A stretch of DNA of 17,846 nucleotides, from the NCBI GenBank assembly GCA_900313545.1, contig OMRS01000332.1, positions 1 to 17,846 of the forward strand, given 5' to 3'. The stretch's first letter is position 1. Every line of letters starts with the position of its first letter. A program made the position numbers and the translations under genes. The notes under the pieces are model-generated. The model did no database searches, was not told where the DNA came from, and saw nothing but the letters and a program-made list of their open reading frames with translations. Source of the stretch: an uncultured Eubacteriales bacterium (GTDB lineage Bacteria; Bacillota_A; Clostridia; Christensenellales; Aristaeellaceae). Shown here piece by piece: positions 7,337-14,852 of the stretch.

Positions 7337-8797
7337 TCAGCCCCGCCGCAGGGCTTTCATCTTGCCCTTGCTGCTGTACATGGCATTGTCGGCCCGCCGG
7401 AAAATGTCCTCCGCCGTGCTGTCCTTCGTCTCGTCATACAGGGCATAGCCAATTGCCGCGGAAATCCGTTCCCATGGCTGAAGAGACATGTTCTCTCCGC
7501 GCTCCTTCACCCTGCGGTTGAATTCGCTCACCCGCTCCTCGATGTTCCGGCAGTCTTCCTCTCCCAGAATCACGACAAACTCATCTCCGCCGACCCGGTA
7601 GGTCACGGAACCGGCAAACACGTCACGGATGAGACAGCTCAGAATGACAATGGCCACGTCTCCCTTGTCATGCCCGTACTGGTCATTGATCATCTTGAGG
7701 AAGTTCAGGTCCACCATCGCGATGCCGATATTCCTGCCGCCCTCCCGAATCCGAACATCCAGCATGCGGATATCCGCATCATAGGCCAGCTTGTTCTGCA
7801 GGCCTGTCAGCGCATCCGTATGCGCCAGTTCATTCATCATTTCAGCGCGCTGACGGGTGGAGGAGAGCTGTTCCCGGGTTTCAAACAGGTTCTGGATATA
7901 GGAATCTATATCCCTCTCCATCTGGATCATGGAGTTTCTCAGGCTTTCCAGTTCGTCTCCTGTGTGGATGTCCAGTTTTTCGAAGGAAACCTGGTTGTCC
8001 TTGCCCTGATCCTGGCCGTACTTGGCCGCTGCCCTTGACAGCATGTTCACCGGCCGGATAATGGAGTGGTTGACGTAGACAATCGCCGCGATGCAGGTCA
8101 GCACCGTCAGGCCCACCATGCACCCCAGAATCAGGTAAATGCTCTGCTTCTGCTGCGCGCGGATCGCTTCCATGGAAATATCCGCGGCAGCGTAACAGAT
8201 GACCGTGCCGTCCTCCGCAAAAACCGGAGAACCCGCCGTAACCAGCCAGCCATACTCCTGCGTCAGGGTAATATAGGCCGGGAAGCCGACTTCCGGATGC
8301 TCCTTCACGCGATTGTTGACTTCGTAGAGCGGATCCATGCAGCCGGGAGAGCAGGCATCCTCAAGCGCCGCATCCACCAGATAGATCACGGAATTCGTCG
8401 GCCCGTCCACGATGGTCAGGTAAATGCAGTTCACATCCGTTGCAGACTGCATTTTTCTCAGATGCTGCAGCAGAGACTGGTATGCCGGGGAAGACTCCAC
8501 TTCCTTGTAATGGTCCAGATAGGCATAAAACTCGGGAGTCCCCCACTGATCGCTGAACACCTTGTTCTCGGTAACCTTGAAGATGTCAAACACCTGCTGC
8601 TTCAGTTCCTGCGCGGCTGCGGGATCCACCGCCTGTGCCACCACACCCGCGATTTCCGTGGCCTTGGACCTGTACTGCTCATCGATCATGTTGCTGGTCA
8701 CCGTTGCGCTGACCACGCAGGAAATTCCGCTGAGGATCACCGCAAAGACGATCAGAAGATTGACCACTTTGACTTTCAATGAACGTTTCATTTGCAT
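7337..8797 (-). CDS. Membrane sensor diguanylate cyclase (Cache-like, HAMP, GGDEF)
   Basis: A 486-residue inner-membrane signalling enzyme predicted to make cyclic-di-GMP from two GTP in response to an extracellular cue. Seen: TM1 about 11-33, an extracytoplasmic domain of about 185 residues ending in a Cache-like pattern (QEYGWLVTAGSPVFAEDG), TM2 about 220-242, HAMP about 243-300 (IIRPVNML), a coiled-coil linker, then GGDEF. Catalytic residues are intact: DLNFLKMINDQYGHDKGD and RVGGDEF (GGDEF 403-407). There is no RxxD inhibitory site five residues before GGDEF, so product inhibition by the usual I-site is not expected. The start at 8797 follows AGGAG (8809-8813). It is a paralogue of the protein at 16351-17823: same architecture, same position of GGDEF, and a shared ED-x-C-x-PG-x-x-DP motif in the sensor. 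It is transcribed alone. The ligand is unknown. Confidence 0.92.
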   Translation of the reverse strand: MQMKRSLKVKVVNLLIVFAVILSGISCVVSATVTSNMIDEQYRSKATEIAGVVAQAVDPAAAQELKQQVFDIFKVTENKVFSDQWGTPEFYAYLDHYKEVESSPAYQSLLQHLRKMQSATDVNCIYLTIVDGPTNSVIYLVDAALEDACSPGCMDPLYEVNNRVKEHPEVGFPAYITLTQEYGWLVTAGSPVFAEDGTVICYAAADISMEAIRAQQKQSIYLILGCMVGLTVLTCIAAIVYVNHSIIRPVNMLSRAAAKYGQDQGKDNQVSFEKLDIHTGDELESLRNSMIQMERDIDSYIQNLFETREQLSSTRQRAEMMNELAHTDALTGLQNKLAYDADIRMLDVRIREGGRNIGIAMVDLNFLKMINDQYGHDKGDVAIVILSCLIRDVFAGSVTYRVGGDEFVVILGEEDCRNIEERVSEFNRRVKERGENMSLQPWERISAAIGYALYDETKDSTAEDIFRRADNAMYSSKGKMKALRRG

Positions 8798-8915
8798 TGC
8801 TTTCGTTTCTCCTGTATCAACCGCTCTCCTCCCGCTGCCGGGATGCCCCCTCCGGGAGGTCAGGGGCTTCGCATCGGCAGGGGACGGCGTTTATCGCTTG
8901 ATTCTTTTTCCGATT

Positions 8916-8944
8916 ATTGTATACTTAATGGTTCATCTTTTCAA
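8916..8944 (-). promoter_or_regulatory. Promoter of the sensor GGDEF gene
   Basis: On the minus strand: -35 TTGAAA (8939-8944), a 17-nt spacer, and -10 TACAAT (8916-8921). The leader would be about 110 nt and includes the hairpin 8828-8859. A poor cre-like sequence (two mismatches) lies further upstream near 8961-8974. Confidence 0.65.
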
Positions 8945-9106
8945 TCTTTTTTTCATTTATTCAGCGTTTCCGCGTGGCTTTGCGCGGTTTTTCCTTCATC
9001 GCAATGCCGTTTCCATCGGCCGCGTTCCCCGCATCCCCCTTCCCGCGGCAGCTAGGCGCGGTCATGATAAATCCATCTTTTTACTTCACTTATTGCAGAA
9101 TCCCTG

Positions 9107-9135
9107 TTGCCATCCGAAAGGGAAACCCCTATACT
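9107..9135 (+). promoter_or_regulatory. Promoter of the orphan membrane protein gene
   Basis: -35 TTGCCA (9107-9112), a 17-nt spacer, and -10 TATACT (9130-9135). The predicted leader is about 98 nt with no recognisable riboswitch. Confidence 0.7.
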
Positions 9136-9239
9136 GAACAGCGTGGGAACCCCCATCCGTCAAAATATCTCAGGGCGTCCGGGTGTAAACATGCCCCTCC
9201 CTGCCCGACGCATTATCCGACCTGTCTGGAGGAACATCT

Positions 9240-9839
9240 ATGCCATCTCCGTTAATCCGCTTTTTCAGAAAGGATTCCGTTCTGATCTTCAGCGTCATGG
9301 CCGGAATTATCCTGTGGTCGACAGACGCTTTTCTCAATATGGTCCAGCTTGAATATACCGCCTTTTTCATCGACATGCTCTTTGTGGTGTGTCTTTCGGT
9401 AATGGGGCCGGTGGCCATCCGTGATGACGAACAGGACCGCAAGATGCTGCTGGTCATGATCCACTCCCTGATGGTGGACTGCATTCTCGGGAATGTCAAC
9501 GTTCTCTCCGAAACGATGACTTCCCCCCTTCCCAGCCGGGTCGTCTGGCAGATCGTTTTTGTCGCCGCCCTGACCCTGCTCCTGTTCATCAACCATTTCA
9601 TTCTTTCGTTGTTCAGGCCGCCCCTGCTCTGGATGATTGCGCTCAATCAGCTCATCGTGCTGTTCCTTCTCGGCTTTCGCCTCTACCAGATCAGCCTCAA
9701 CATCGCCCATGGCGGTTTTTCCCTGACCGTGTTCCGTCTCATGATCGGCCTTCTTGGGCTGATTCCGGCCTTGAATGTGGTCGTCTGCATCGAGTGGCGA
9801 ATGTACGTCCGTTCACTTGCCGCAGCAAAGACCGTCTGA
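9240..9839 (+). CDS. Multi-pass membrane protein of unknown function
   Basis: A 199-residue integral membrane protein that I do not recognise. Hydrophobic segments lie at about 13-32, 40-60, 68-86 (weaker), 102-124, 130-149 and 163-184, giving five or six helices. The charged stretch IRDDEQDRK (60-68) is between the second and third. There is no signal peptide, catalytic motif or Cys/His cluster. The start follows GGAGG (9228-9232) with 7 nt spacing. It has a clear promoter (9107-9135) and its own terminator (9925-9960), so it is a real, independently transcribed gene. Its neighbours (a sensor diguanylate cyclase divergent from it, a debranching enzyme downstream) give no firm hint. Confidence 0.85.
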   Translation: MPSPLIRFFRKDSVLIFSVMAGIILWSTDAFLNMVQLEYTAFFIDMLFVVCLSVMGPVAIRDDEQDRKMLLVMIHSLMVDCILGNVNVLSETMTSPLPSRVVWQIVFVAALTLLLFINHFILSLFRPPLLWMIALNQLIVLFLLGFRLYQISLNIAHGGFSLTVFRLMIGLLGLIPALNVVVCIEWRMYVRSLAAAKTV

Positions 9840-10135
9840 CCCCTGTGCAGATCCCCATGGGGTTTTCTCCCGTGTCTGAAGGTCCGCCGTGTCCCCCTGT
9901 CCTTAAAACCCGTCCGGACCTGTAAGGCAGATGGCCTCGTGCATCTGCCTCTTTGTTTTTCCGCCGGAGAACATTTCCCTGTTCTGTACCGCCTTTCCCG
10001 GACATGTCTGCGGGCCCGGATGCCGCCGCGTGTCCGGAAGGCAGGTCTCCCCCTCACCCCTCAGGGGACATGAGGATTCTTCCCGGGCTGTGTCAGCGAA
10101 GATGCAGGCCGCAACAGAAAGGATGGAAAGACGCC
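9840..10135. other. Intergenic region with terminator and a TGTCCGG inverted repeat
   Basis: The first third ends the membrane protein transcript (terminator 9925-9960). The remainder should hold the promoter of the debranching enzyme gene, but I find no good -35/-10 pair. An inverted repeat CCGGACA (9998-10004) / TGTCCGG (10031-10037) is present. A palindrome GTCCGGAC occurs at 9912-9919. Confidence 0.45.
9925..9960 (+). terminator. Rho-independent terminator of the membrane protein gene
   Basis: A perfect 9-bp stem AGGCAGATG (9925-9933) / CATCTGCCT (9942-9950) with an 8-nt loop is followed by CTTTGTTTTT. It lies 85 nt after the stop codon at 9839. Confidence 0.75.
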
Positions 10136-12247
10136 ATGAAGCTGATTGATTCCTTCCCGACCCACAGGGCAGGCAGCCTTCAGTACTGCATCGGACGCAT
10201 GCTCCCCTTCGGCGCAACCGTCACCGAGGAGGGGGCCATCAATTTCAGCATTTTCTCCAAGGAAGCCACGGGATGCACCCTCGTGCTGTACCATCGCGGA
10301 GAACAAGACCCCTTTGCCGAAATCCTCCTGCCCGAGGAATTCCGCATCGGAGATGTTTACGCGGTCATGGTCTTCGGGATCAACATCGAGGATACGGAAT
10401 ACGGGTACCGGTTTGACGGTCCCTGGGACCCGGAACACGGCCTGCGCTTCGATGCCTCCCGGGTCCTGCTGGATCCCTACGCCCGGTCCATCTCCGGCAG
10501 GTCCCTCTGGGGAAAGCGCTCCAGCTCCGCCCACGACGGCATCTACCGCGGGCAGTTTGTCCGGGAGGACTACAACTGGGAAGGTGACAAGCCCCTGGAG
10601 CTTCCTCCCCGTGAGCTGATCATCTACGAACTGCATATCCGCTCCTTCACCAACCATCCCTCAAGCGGCGTCCATTTCCGCGGCAAGTACGCCGGCCTGA
10701 TGGAAAAGATTCCCTACCTCAAGCAGCTTGGCATCAACTGTGTCGAGCTGATGCCGGTCTTTGAATTTGACGAGTGCGAGGGCAACCGTTCCTATGAGGG
10801 CGAACAGCTGTACAACTACTGGGGGTATTCCACGGTGGGCTTTTTTGCCCCCAAGGCCGGCTATGCGGTCAACGCCCCCCTCGCCATGGAATCGGATGAA
10901 TTCAAGGCCATGATCCGCACGCTCCACCTCAACGGCATTGAAGTGATTCTCGACGTGGTCTTCAACCATACCGCAGAGGGCGGCGAGAACGGGCCGACCA
11001 TCTCCTTCCGCGGCATCGACAACCGCACCTACTATCTGCTCAATCCGGACGGGACCTATGTCAATCTGAGCGGATGCGGCAACACCATGAACTGCAACCA
11101 GCCCGTTGTGCGCAACGTGGTGCTGGACTGCCTGAGATACTGGGTCTCCGCCTTCCACGTGGACGGCTTCCGCTTCGATCTGGCCTCCATCATGACCCGG
11201 GACCAGAACGGGAATCCGATGCCCTCTCCCCCGCTGCTGGATACCCTCTCGCATGACGCCATTCTCGGGGGCTCCATCCTCATCGCGGAAGCATGGGATG
11301 CCGGCGGGCTGTACCAGGTGGGCAGCTTTCCCGACTATGGCCGCTGGGCGGAATGGAACGGGATCTACCGCGACACCCTGCGCAGGTTTGTCAAGGGGGA
11401 TGCCGGCGCCGCACCCGACCTGATTCTGAGGATCGAAGGCTCCCCGGACCTGTACGGCGCGCGGGGCCCCACGGCATCCATCAATTACGTGACCTGCCAT
11501 GACGGATTCACGCTGTATGACCTTGTATCCTACAATCACAAGCACAATGAGTCCAACGGAGAATACAACCGCGACGGATGCAGCGAAAACTACAGCTGGA
11601 ACTGTGGTGCGGAGGGAGAGACCGACAACCCTGACATCCTCGCGCTTCGTTTCCGGCAGATGAAGAACCTGCTTTCCATCCTGCTGACAAGCCGTGGGGT
11701 CCCCATGCTGCTCTCCGGAGATGAGTTTGCCAACTCCCAGGGAGGCAACAACAACGCCTACTGCCATGACAGCGAGGTTTCCTGGCTTTTGTGGACAGGG
11801 CTTGAGAAACACAGCGCCCTTTTTGACCATGTCCGGCGCCTGATCGCCTTCCGGAAGGCCCATCCGGTCCTTTCCGCCGATTCCTACGATTTCAGCCATA
11901 ACGGCACAGGGTACCCGGAACTGTCCTTCCACGGAACCCGGGCCTGGGATCTGGACCGCCACTCTCCCGGCCTGTGTCTTTCCTACATGTTTGCGGAGGA
12001 CCACGAGAAATACGGGACCGCCCAGGACAGCTTTCTCTATATCGCGGTCAATGCCCACTGGGAGGATCACCGCTTTGAGCTGCCCCTTCTTCCCCCGGGC
12101 CATGTGTGGTCTCTGGCCTTTGAGTCCTACGGCGTGTCCACAGACCCCGGCGAACATCTCCCGCACAAGGACCAGTCAGGCATCCGCCTTGGCCCCCGGA
12201 CCGTCGCCATCCTTGTCGGAAGTCCCGGACAGGCTCCGTCCGTGTGA
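10136..12247 (+). CDS. glgX: Glycogen debranching enzyme GlgX / isoamylase type (GH13_11)
   Basis: A 703-residue cytoplasmic enzyme predicted to hydrolyse alpha-1,6 branch points in glycogen or limit dextrins. Seen: an N-terminal CBM48-type beta sandwich (about 20-150; INFSIFSKEATGCTLVLY and EYGYRFDGPWDPEHGLRF). The GH13 barrel follows, with YELHIRSFT, DVVFNHTAEGG, GFRFDLASI (nucleophile D348), LIAEAWDAGGLYQVG (acid/base E385) and TCHDGFTLYDLVSYN (D456). GlgX/isoamylase hallmarks are the long NHKHNESNGEYNRDG segment and LLSGDEFANSQGGNNNAYC. A C-terminal beta domain follows. Length fits the GlgX/TreX group. The start at 10136 is inferred from purine-rich GAAAGGA/GGAAAG upstream and from the domain start; spacing is loose, so it is less certain than for other genes. 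No other glycogen gene is in the window. The adenine deaminase gene follows after 87 nt without a terminator. Confidence 0.92.
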   Translation: MKLIDSFPTHRAGSLQYCIGRMLPFGATVTEEGAINFSIFSKEATGCTLVLYHRGEQDPFAEILLPEEFRIGDVYAVMVFGINIEDTEYGYRFDGPWDPEHGLRFDASRVLLDPYARSISGRSLWGKRSSSAHDGIYRGQFVREDYNWEGDKPLELPPRELIIYELHIRSFTNHPSSGVHFRGKYAGLMEKIPYLKQLGINCVELMPVFEFDECEGNRSYEGEQLYNYWGYSTVGFFAPKAGYAVNAPLAMESDEFKAMIRTLHLNGIEVILDVVFNHTAEGGENGPTISFRGIDNRTYYLLNPDGTYVNLSGCGNTMNCNQPVVRNVVLDCLRYWVSAFHVDGFRFDLASIMTRDQNGNPMPSPPLLDTLSHDAILGGSILIAEAWDAGGLYQVGSFPDYGRWAEWNGIYRDTLRRFVKGDAGAAPDLILRIEGSPDLYGARGPTASINYVTCHDGFTLYDLVSYNHKHNESNGEYNRDGCSENYSWNCGAEGETDNPDILALRFRQMKNLLSILLTSRGVPMLLSGDEFANSQGGNNNAYCHDSEVSWLLWTGLEKHSALFDHVRRLIAFRKAHPVLSADSYDFSHNGTGYPELSFHGTRAWDLDRHSPGLCLSYMFAEDHEKYGTAQDSFLYIAVNAHWEDHRFELPLLPPGHVWSLAFESYGVSTDPGEHLPHKDQSGIRLGPRTVAILVGSPGQAPSV

Positions 12248-12334
12248 ATCTCCGCCGGTCAGCGTCCCCCGGGGGGCCATCCCGCATTTCTTTCACCTTT
12301 GCCCCGCCAAATGACCGAAAGGAAGCTGTCTTCC

Positions 12335-14134
12335 ATGCTGAACCGTTTCTGCCGCAAACCGCTGCATCAGGTCACCCGCACTCTGGCCAGAGTGGCCATG
12401 GGAACTGAAAAAGCGGAGATGGTCATCCGAAATGCCCGGCTTGTCAATGTCTGTACCGCAGAGATTCAGGAAGGCATCGATGTCGCCATCGCGGAAGGCC
12501 GGATCGCGCTTGTCGGGAATGCCGCGCATTGCATCGGTCCTGCGACAAGGGTGATCGATGCCTCCGGACTCACGATCGCTCCGGGCTTCATCGACGCCCA
12601 TCTCCATGTGGAGTCCTCCATGATCACCGTCGCGGAATATGCAAGGGCGGTGATCCCCCGCGGGACTACCGCCATCTTTATGGATCCCCATGAGATCTGC
12701 AATGTCTGCGGCATGGACGGCGTCCGGTACATGATCGAGGATGCCGCAAGGACCCCGCTCAAGGCGATATCAAACGCTCCCTCCTGTGTTCCAGGGGTCC
12801 CGGGGTTTGAAAGCCCCGGTGCCAGCATCGGCCCTGAGGATATCCGGGAAATGATGACCTGGGAGGGAATCATGGGGCTCGGCGAGATGATGGACTATCC
12901 GGGGGTCCTCTCCGGGGATGTCATGAAACACGCGGAGCTTGCGCAGACCCTCATGGCGGACCAGGTCATCACCGGGCATTATCCCGAAACAGACACCGGG
13001 GCGGGTCTCAATGCGTATATCGCCTCCGGTGTCAGATGCTGCCATGAATCCTCGCGCGCCGAGGATGTCCTTGAGAAAATGCGCCGCGGCATGTACGCGC
13101 TGATCCGTTACGGCAGCGCCTGGCATGATCTGCCGGTGATTCTCCGTGCCATCCTCGACAACCGGATTGACGACCGCTTTGCCTGCCTGGTCACGGATGA
13201 CCGGACACCCGACGCCCTGGTCCGGGAGGGCCACATGGATCACCTCCTCCGTCTCGCCGTGGCGCAGGGGCTTGATCCCGTCAGGGCGATCCAGTATGTC
13301 ACGCTCAATGCTGCCGCCTGTTACCGCATGGATCATGAAATCGGCAGCATCACCCCCGGAAAGTGCGCCGATATCGTCTTTTTGAGCGACCTGCAGGAGC
13401 TGCGGGTTGTCCGGACCATCATCGACGGCGTGGTGGTGGCGGAAGACGGCCGGATTACCGTTGATTTCGGGGAACCTCACCCTCCTGAATTTGTCTTCAA
13501 CACCCTGCATGTCGGGCACCCCATCACGGCGGACAGCTTCGCGGTTCCCGCTCCGGAGGGCAGGGAGACGGTCAGGGTCCGCGCCTTTGAGATCATCCCC
13601 GACCATATTGCCAATCATGCGATCACCGCAAGGATGAATGTCCTTGGAGGGCGCGTCGAAGCCGATCCCTCCCAGGATCTCCTCAAAATTGCGGTTTTTG
13701 AACGGCATCACGAGACCGGCACCCAGAGCTGCGGCTTTGTGAAGGGCTTTGGATTCACCAGGGGAGCCCTGGCCCAGACCGTGGCCCACGACGCGCATAA
13801 CCTGCTTGTGACCGGGTGCAGCGATGCGGACATGGCGCTGGCCGCAAACACGCTGATCGACTGCGGCGGCGGCATCTGTGCAGCGGCCGGCGGCAGGGTG
13901 CTCGCCCTTGTCCCCCTTCCGATCGCAGGCCTCATGAGCCCTCTCTCCGCCGCGCAGGTGGGAGAGCAGCTCATCCATCTGGGGGATGCTCTGAAGGACA
14001 TGGGCTGCACGCTCCACAACTCATTCATGACCCTGTCCATGCTCTCCCTGCCCTGCATTCCTGACCTGCGCCTGACCAACTTCGGACTGGTGGACTGCAA
14101 GGCCTTCCGCTTTACCGGCCTGTTCGTCGAATAA
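12335..14134 (+). CDS. ade: Adenine deaminase
   Basis: A 599-residue amidohydrolase converting adenine to hypoxanthine and ammonia in purine salvage; cytoplasmic, metal-dependent. Seen: a beta-sandwich start (AEMVIRNARLVNVCTAEIQE), metal-ligand motif HLHVESS (H89, H91), MDPHEICNVCG, GLGEMMDYPGVL, GHYPETDTGAGLNAYIASG, CCHESSRAED and LVTDDRTPD. The Ade-specific C-terminal domain includes the glycine-rich ITARMNVLGG and DCGGGICAAAGG segments. The HYPE-T-x-x-G loop and CCHES differ from the HAPG/SDHE form of the Bacillus and E. coli enzymes but fit a subgroup I remember from anaerobic Bacillota. The start at 12335 is chosen because AAAGGAAG (12318-12325) precedes it; ATG 12311 and TTG 12299 lack a ribosome binding site. 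It probably shares a transcript with the debranching gene, an unexpected pairing. Confidence 0.92.
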   Translation: MLNRFCRKPLHQVTRTLARVAMGTEKAEMVIRNARLVNVCTAEIQEGIDVAIAEGRIALVGNAAHCIGPATRVIDASGLTIAPGFIDAHLHVESSMITVAEYARAVIPRGTTAIFMDPHEICNVCGMDGVRYMIEDAARTPLKAISNAPSCVPGVPGFESPGASIGPEDIREMMTWEGIMGLGEMMDYPGVLSGDVMKHAELAQTLMADQVITGHYPETDTGAGLNAYIASGVRCCHESSRAEDVLEKMRRGMYALIRYGSAWHDLPVILRAILDNRIDDRFACLVTDDRTPDALVREGHMDHLLRLAVAQGLDPVRAIQYVTLNAAACYRMDHEIGSITPGKCADIVFLSDLQELRVVRTIIDGVVVAEDGRITVDFGEPHPPEFVFNTLHVGHPITADSFAVPAPEGRETVRVRAFEIIPDHIANHAITARMNVLGGRVEADPSQDLLKIAVFERHHETGTQSCGFVKGFGFTRGALAQTVAHDAHNLLVTGCSDADMALAANTLIDCGGGICAAAGGRVLALVPLPIAGLMSPLSAAQVGEQLIHLGDALKDMGCTLHNSFMTLSMLSLPCIPDLRLTNFGLVDCKAFRFTGLFVE

Positions 14135-14167
14135 CCCTTCATTTCTCCTTCCTTCGGGCGCAAGAAT

Positions 14168-14215
14168 GCCAAACGGAAAAGGGGGCTGCTTTCCTGCAGC
14201 CTCTTTTCTGTTTGC
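14168..14215 (+). terminator. Rho-independent terminator after adenine deaminase
   Basis: A long hairpin: GCCAAACGGAAAAGGGGGCTGC (14168-14189) folds onto the arm beginning at 14196, giving about 19 bp with G-U pairs and one bulged A around a 6-nt loop. The T run TTTT at 14204-14207 directly follows the inner GC-rich stem GGGGCTGC/GCAGCCTC, which is the likely functional terminator. Confidence 0.75.
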
Positions 14216-14628
14216 ACGGCAGGGGCTTTCAGGGATATCCTCCCTTTGTCAGGCCGTCGCGCTCCCGGGCTTCCCGTCGGATGCCGTTTCAGTGCAGACA
14301 TCCCTCAGGCGTAGCACCACAGAGGGATCCTCTGTCCCCCTTCTTCGCCATGCAGTGGCACAGCGTTCCGGCAGCGGAGCATCCTTCCAAAGACTGCCGG
14401 GAGCCCTGTCAACCCGGATCCGGCATTCCTGCAGGGAAGGATTTTCGCTTCCCTTCTCCTTCAGCCTTTTCGTGCACGCCCGTTCTCACCATCAGCCCTC
14501 CTCTCCTCCTTTGACGATCAGTTTTCCGTGTTTCCGCGCTCTTCCATCGGAATTGGAGCATCCTCAGCAGCCTCTTGGGTTTCACGCCTATTCCAAAAAT
14601 CTTTTTTTACAAAAAATGAAGAAATGTA
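14216..14628. other. Gene-free, dyad-rich stretch
   Basis: No gene is supported: the long plus frame across it begins inside the preceding terminator, has no ribosome binding site, and reads as low-quality Ser/Pro-rich protein. Several perfect dyads occur in order: ACAGAGG/CCTCTGT (14319-14335), CCGGCAG/CTGCCGG (14368-14400), CCGGATCCGG (14414-14423) and AGGGAAG/CTTCCCT (14433-14454). From about 14585 the sequence becomes AT-rich towards the promoter at 14629. A structured RNA is possible but unproven. Confidence 0.4.
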
Positions 14629-14657
14629 TTGGATATGCCGGTTAATCGGAGTATGAT
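14629..14657 (+). promoter_or_regulatory. Probable promoter of the GAF-GGDEF / Cache-GGDEF unit
   Basis: -35 TTGGAT (14629-14634, weak), a 17-nt spacer, and -10 TATGAT (14652-14657, five of six), in a locally AT-rich stretch that contrasts with its surroundings. The transcript would start near 14664 and have a leader of about 190 nt. Confidence 0.5.
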
Positions 14658-14687
14658 TAATATAGGAGGATTTCATCGACATCCTGC

Positions 14688-14701
14688 TGAAAACGTTTTC
14701 G
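14688..14701 (+). promoter_or_regulatory. cre-like operator (CcpA or other LacI-family site) in the leader
   Basis: TGAAAACGTTTTCG contains a perfect 12-bp palindrome GAAAACGTTTTC (14689-14700) with the central CG typical of LacI/CcpA operators. It fits the Bacillota cre consensus WTGAAARCGYTTTCW except for the two outermost W positions. It lies about 25-38 nt downstream of the predicted transcription start, a roadblock position for CcpA repression. Confidence 0.5.
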
Positions 14702-14769
14702 ACCATATTCTGCCTGCTCTTCCGCGTGAGAATCAGGCAGCCGGAAATCTGCAGGCGCAGACGTTTACA

Positions 14770-14790
14770 GCCCGCCTCTCTGGTGCGGGC
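14770..14790 (+). repeat. Leader hairpin upstream of the GAF-GGDEF gene
   Basis: GCCCGC (14770-14775) pairs with GCGGGC (14785-14790) around a 9-nt loop. Another dyad, CTGCCTG / CAGGCAG, lies upstream around 14710-14740. No U-tract follows, so these are not terminators. The c-di-GMP riboswitch consensus is not visible. Confidence 0.35.
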
Positions 14791-14852
14791 GGCAGGGTCC
14801 TGAACATCCCACAGATTGACCGTTTCCACATGTGTTCCTCGGAGGTAACGGA

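Larger units (their letters stand above)
8798..9239. other. Divergent intergenic region with two promoters
   Basis: This 442-nt stretch between the sensor GGDEF gene (minus) and the orphan membrane protein gene (plus) holds a promoter for each. It also contains a GC hairpin in the GGDEF leader, CCTCCCG (8828-8834) / CGGGAGG (8853-8859), just upstream of that gene's ribosome binding site. No gene is supported here; the open frames lack a start with a ribosome binding site. Confidence 0.55.

Noticed and set aside
5494..7521. Long plus-strand open frame (675 codons) opposite the glucosidase gene
   Set aside because: It is the antisense of a gene with all catalytic motifs. Its translation is rich in His, Val, Gln and Arg with no domain, as expected of a GC-rich shadow frame, and it has no ribosome binding site.
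8970..8992. Terminator-like hairpin CCGCG/CGCGG followed by TTTTT on the plus strand
   Set aside because: The stem is only 5 bp and no plus-strand gene lies upstream that it could terminate.
10661..12166. Minus-strand open frame (501 codons) opposite the debranching enzyme gene
   Set aside because: Shadow of the GH13 gene; no motif, no ribosome binding site.
12248..12298. CCCCC/GGGGG run after the debranching enzyme gene as a terminator
   Set aside because: The arms are directly adjacent with no room for a loop and no T tract follows.
12770..14017. Minus-strand open frame (415 codons) opposite adenine deaminase
   Set aside because: Shadow frame; the plus-strand protein is clearly a full-length Ade.
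14166..14645. Plus-strand 159-codon frame after the adenine deaminase terminator
   Set aside because: It begins inside the terminator hairpin, lacks a ribosome binding site, and its Ser/Pro/Arg-rich translation resembles no protein.
14664..14669. Strong Shine-Dalgarno-like AGGAGG in the leader of the GAF-GGDEF gene, possible leader peptide
   Set aside because: No ATG, GTG or TTG follows at a usable distance (the next triplet in place is ATC), and it coincides with the predicted transcription start, so a translated leader peptide is not supported.
14658..14852. Possible c-di-GMP riboswitch in the long leader of the GGDEF operon
   Set aside because: The conserved GEMM-I core elements and tetraloop/receptor are not visible; only simple short hairpins are present.
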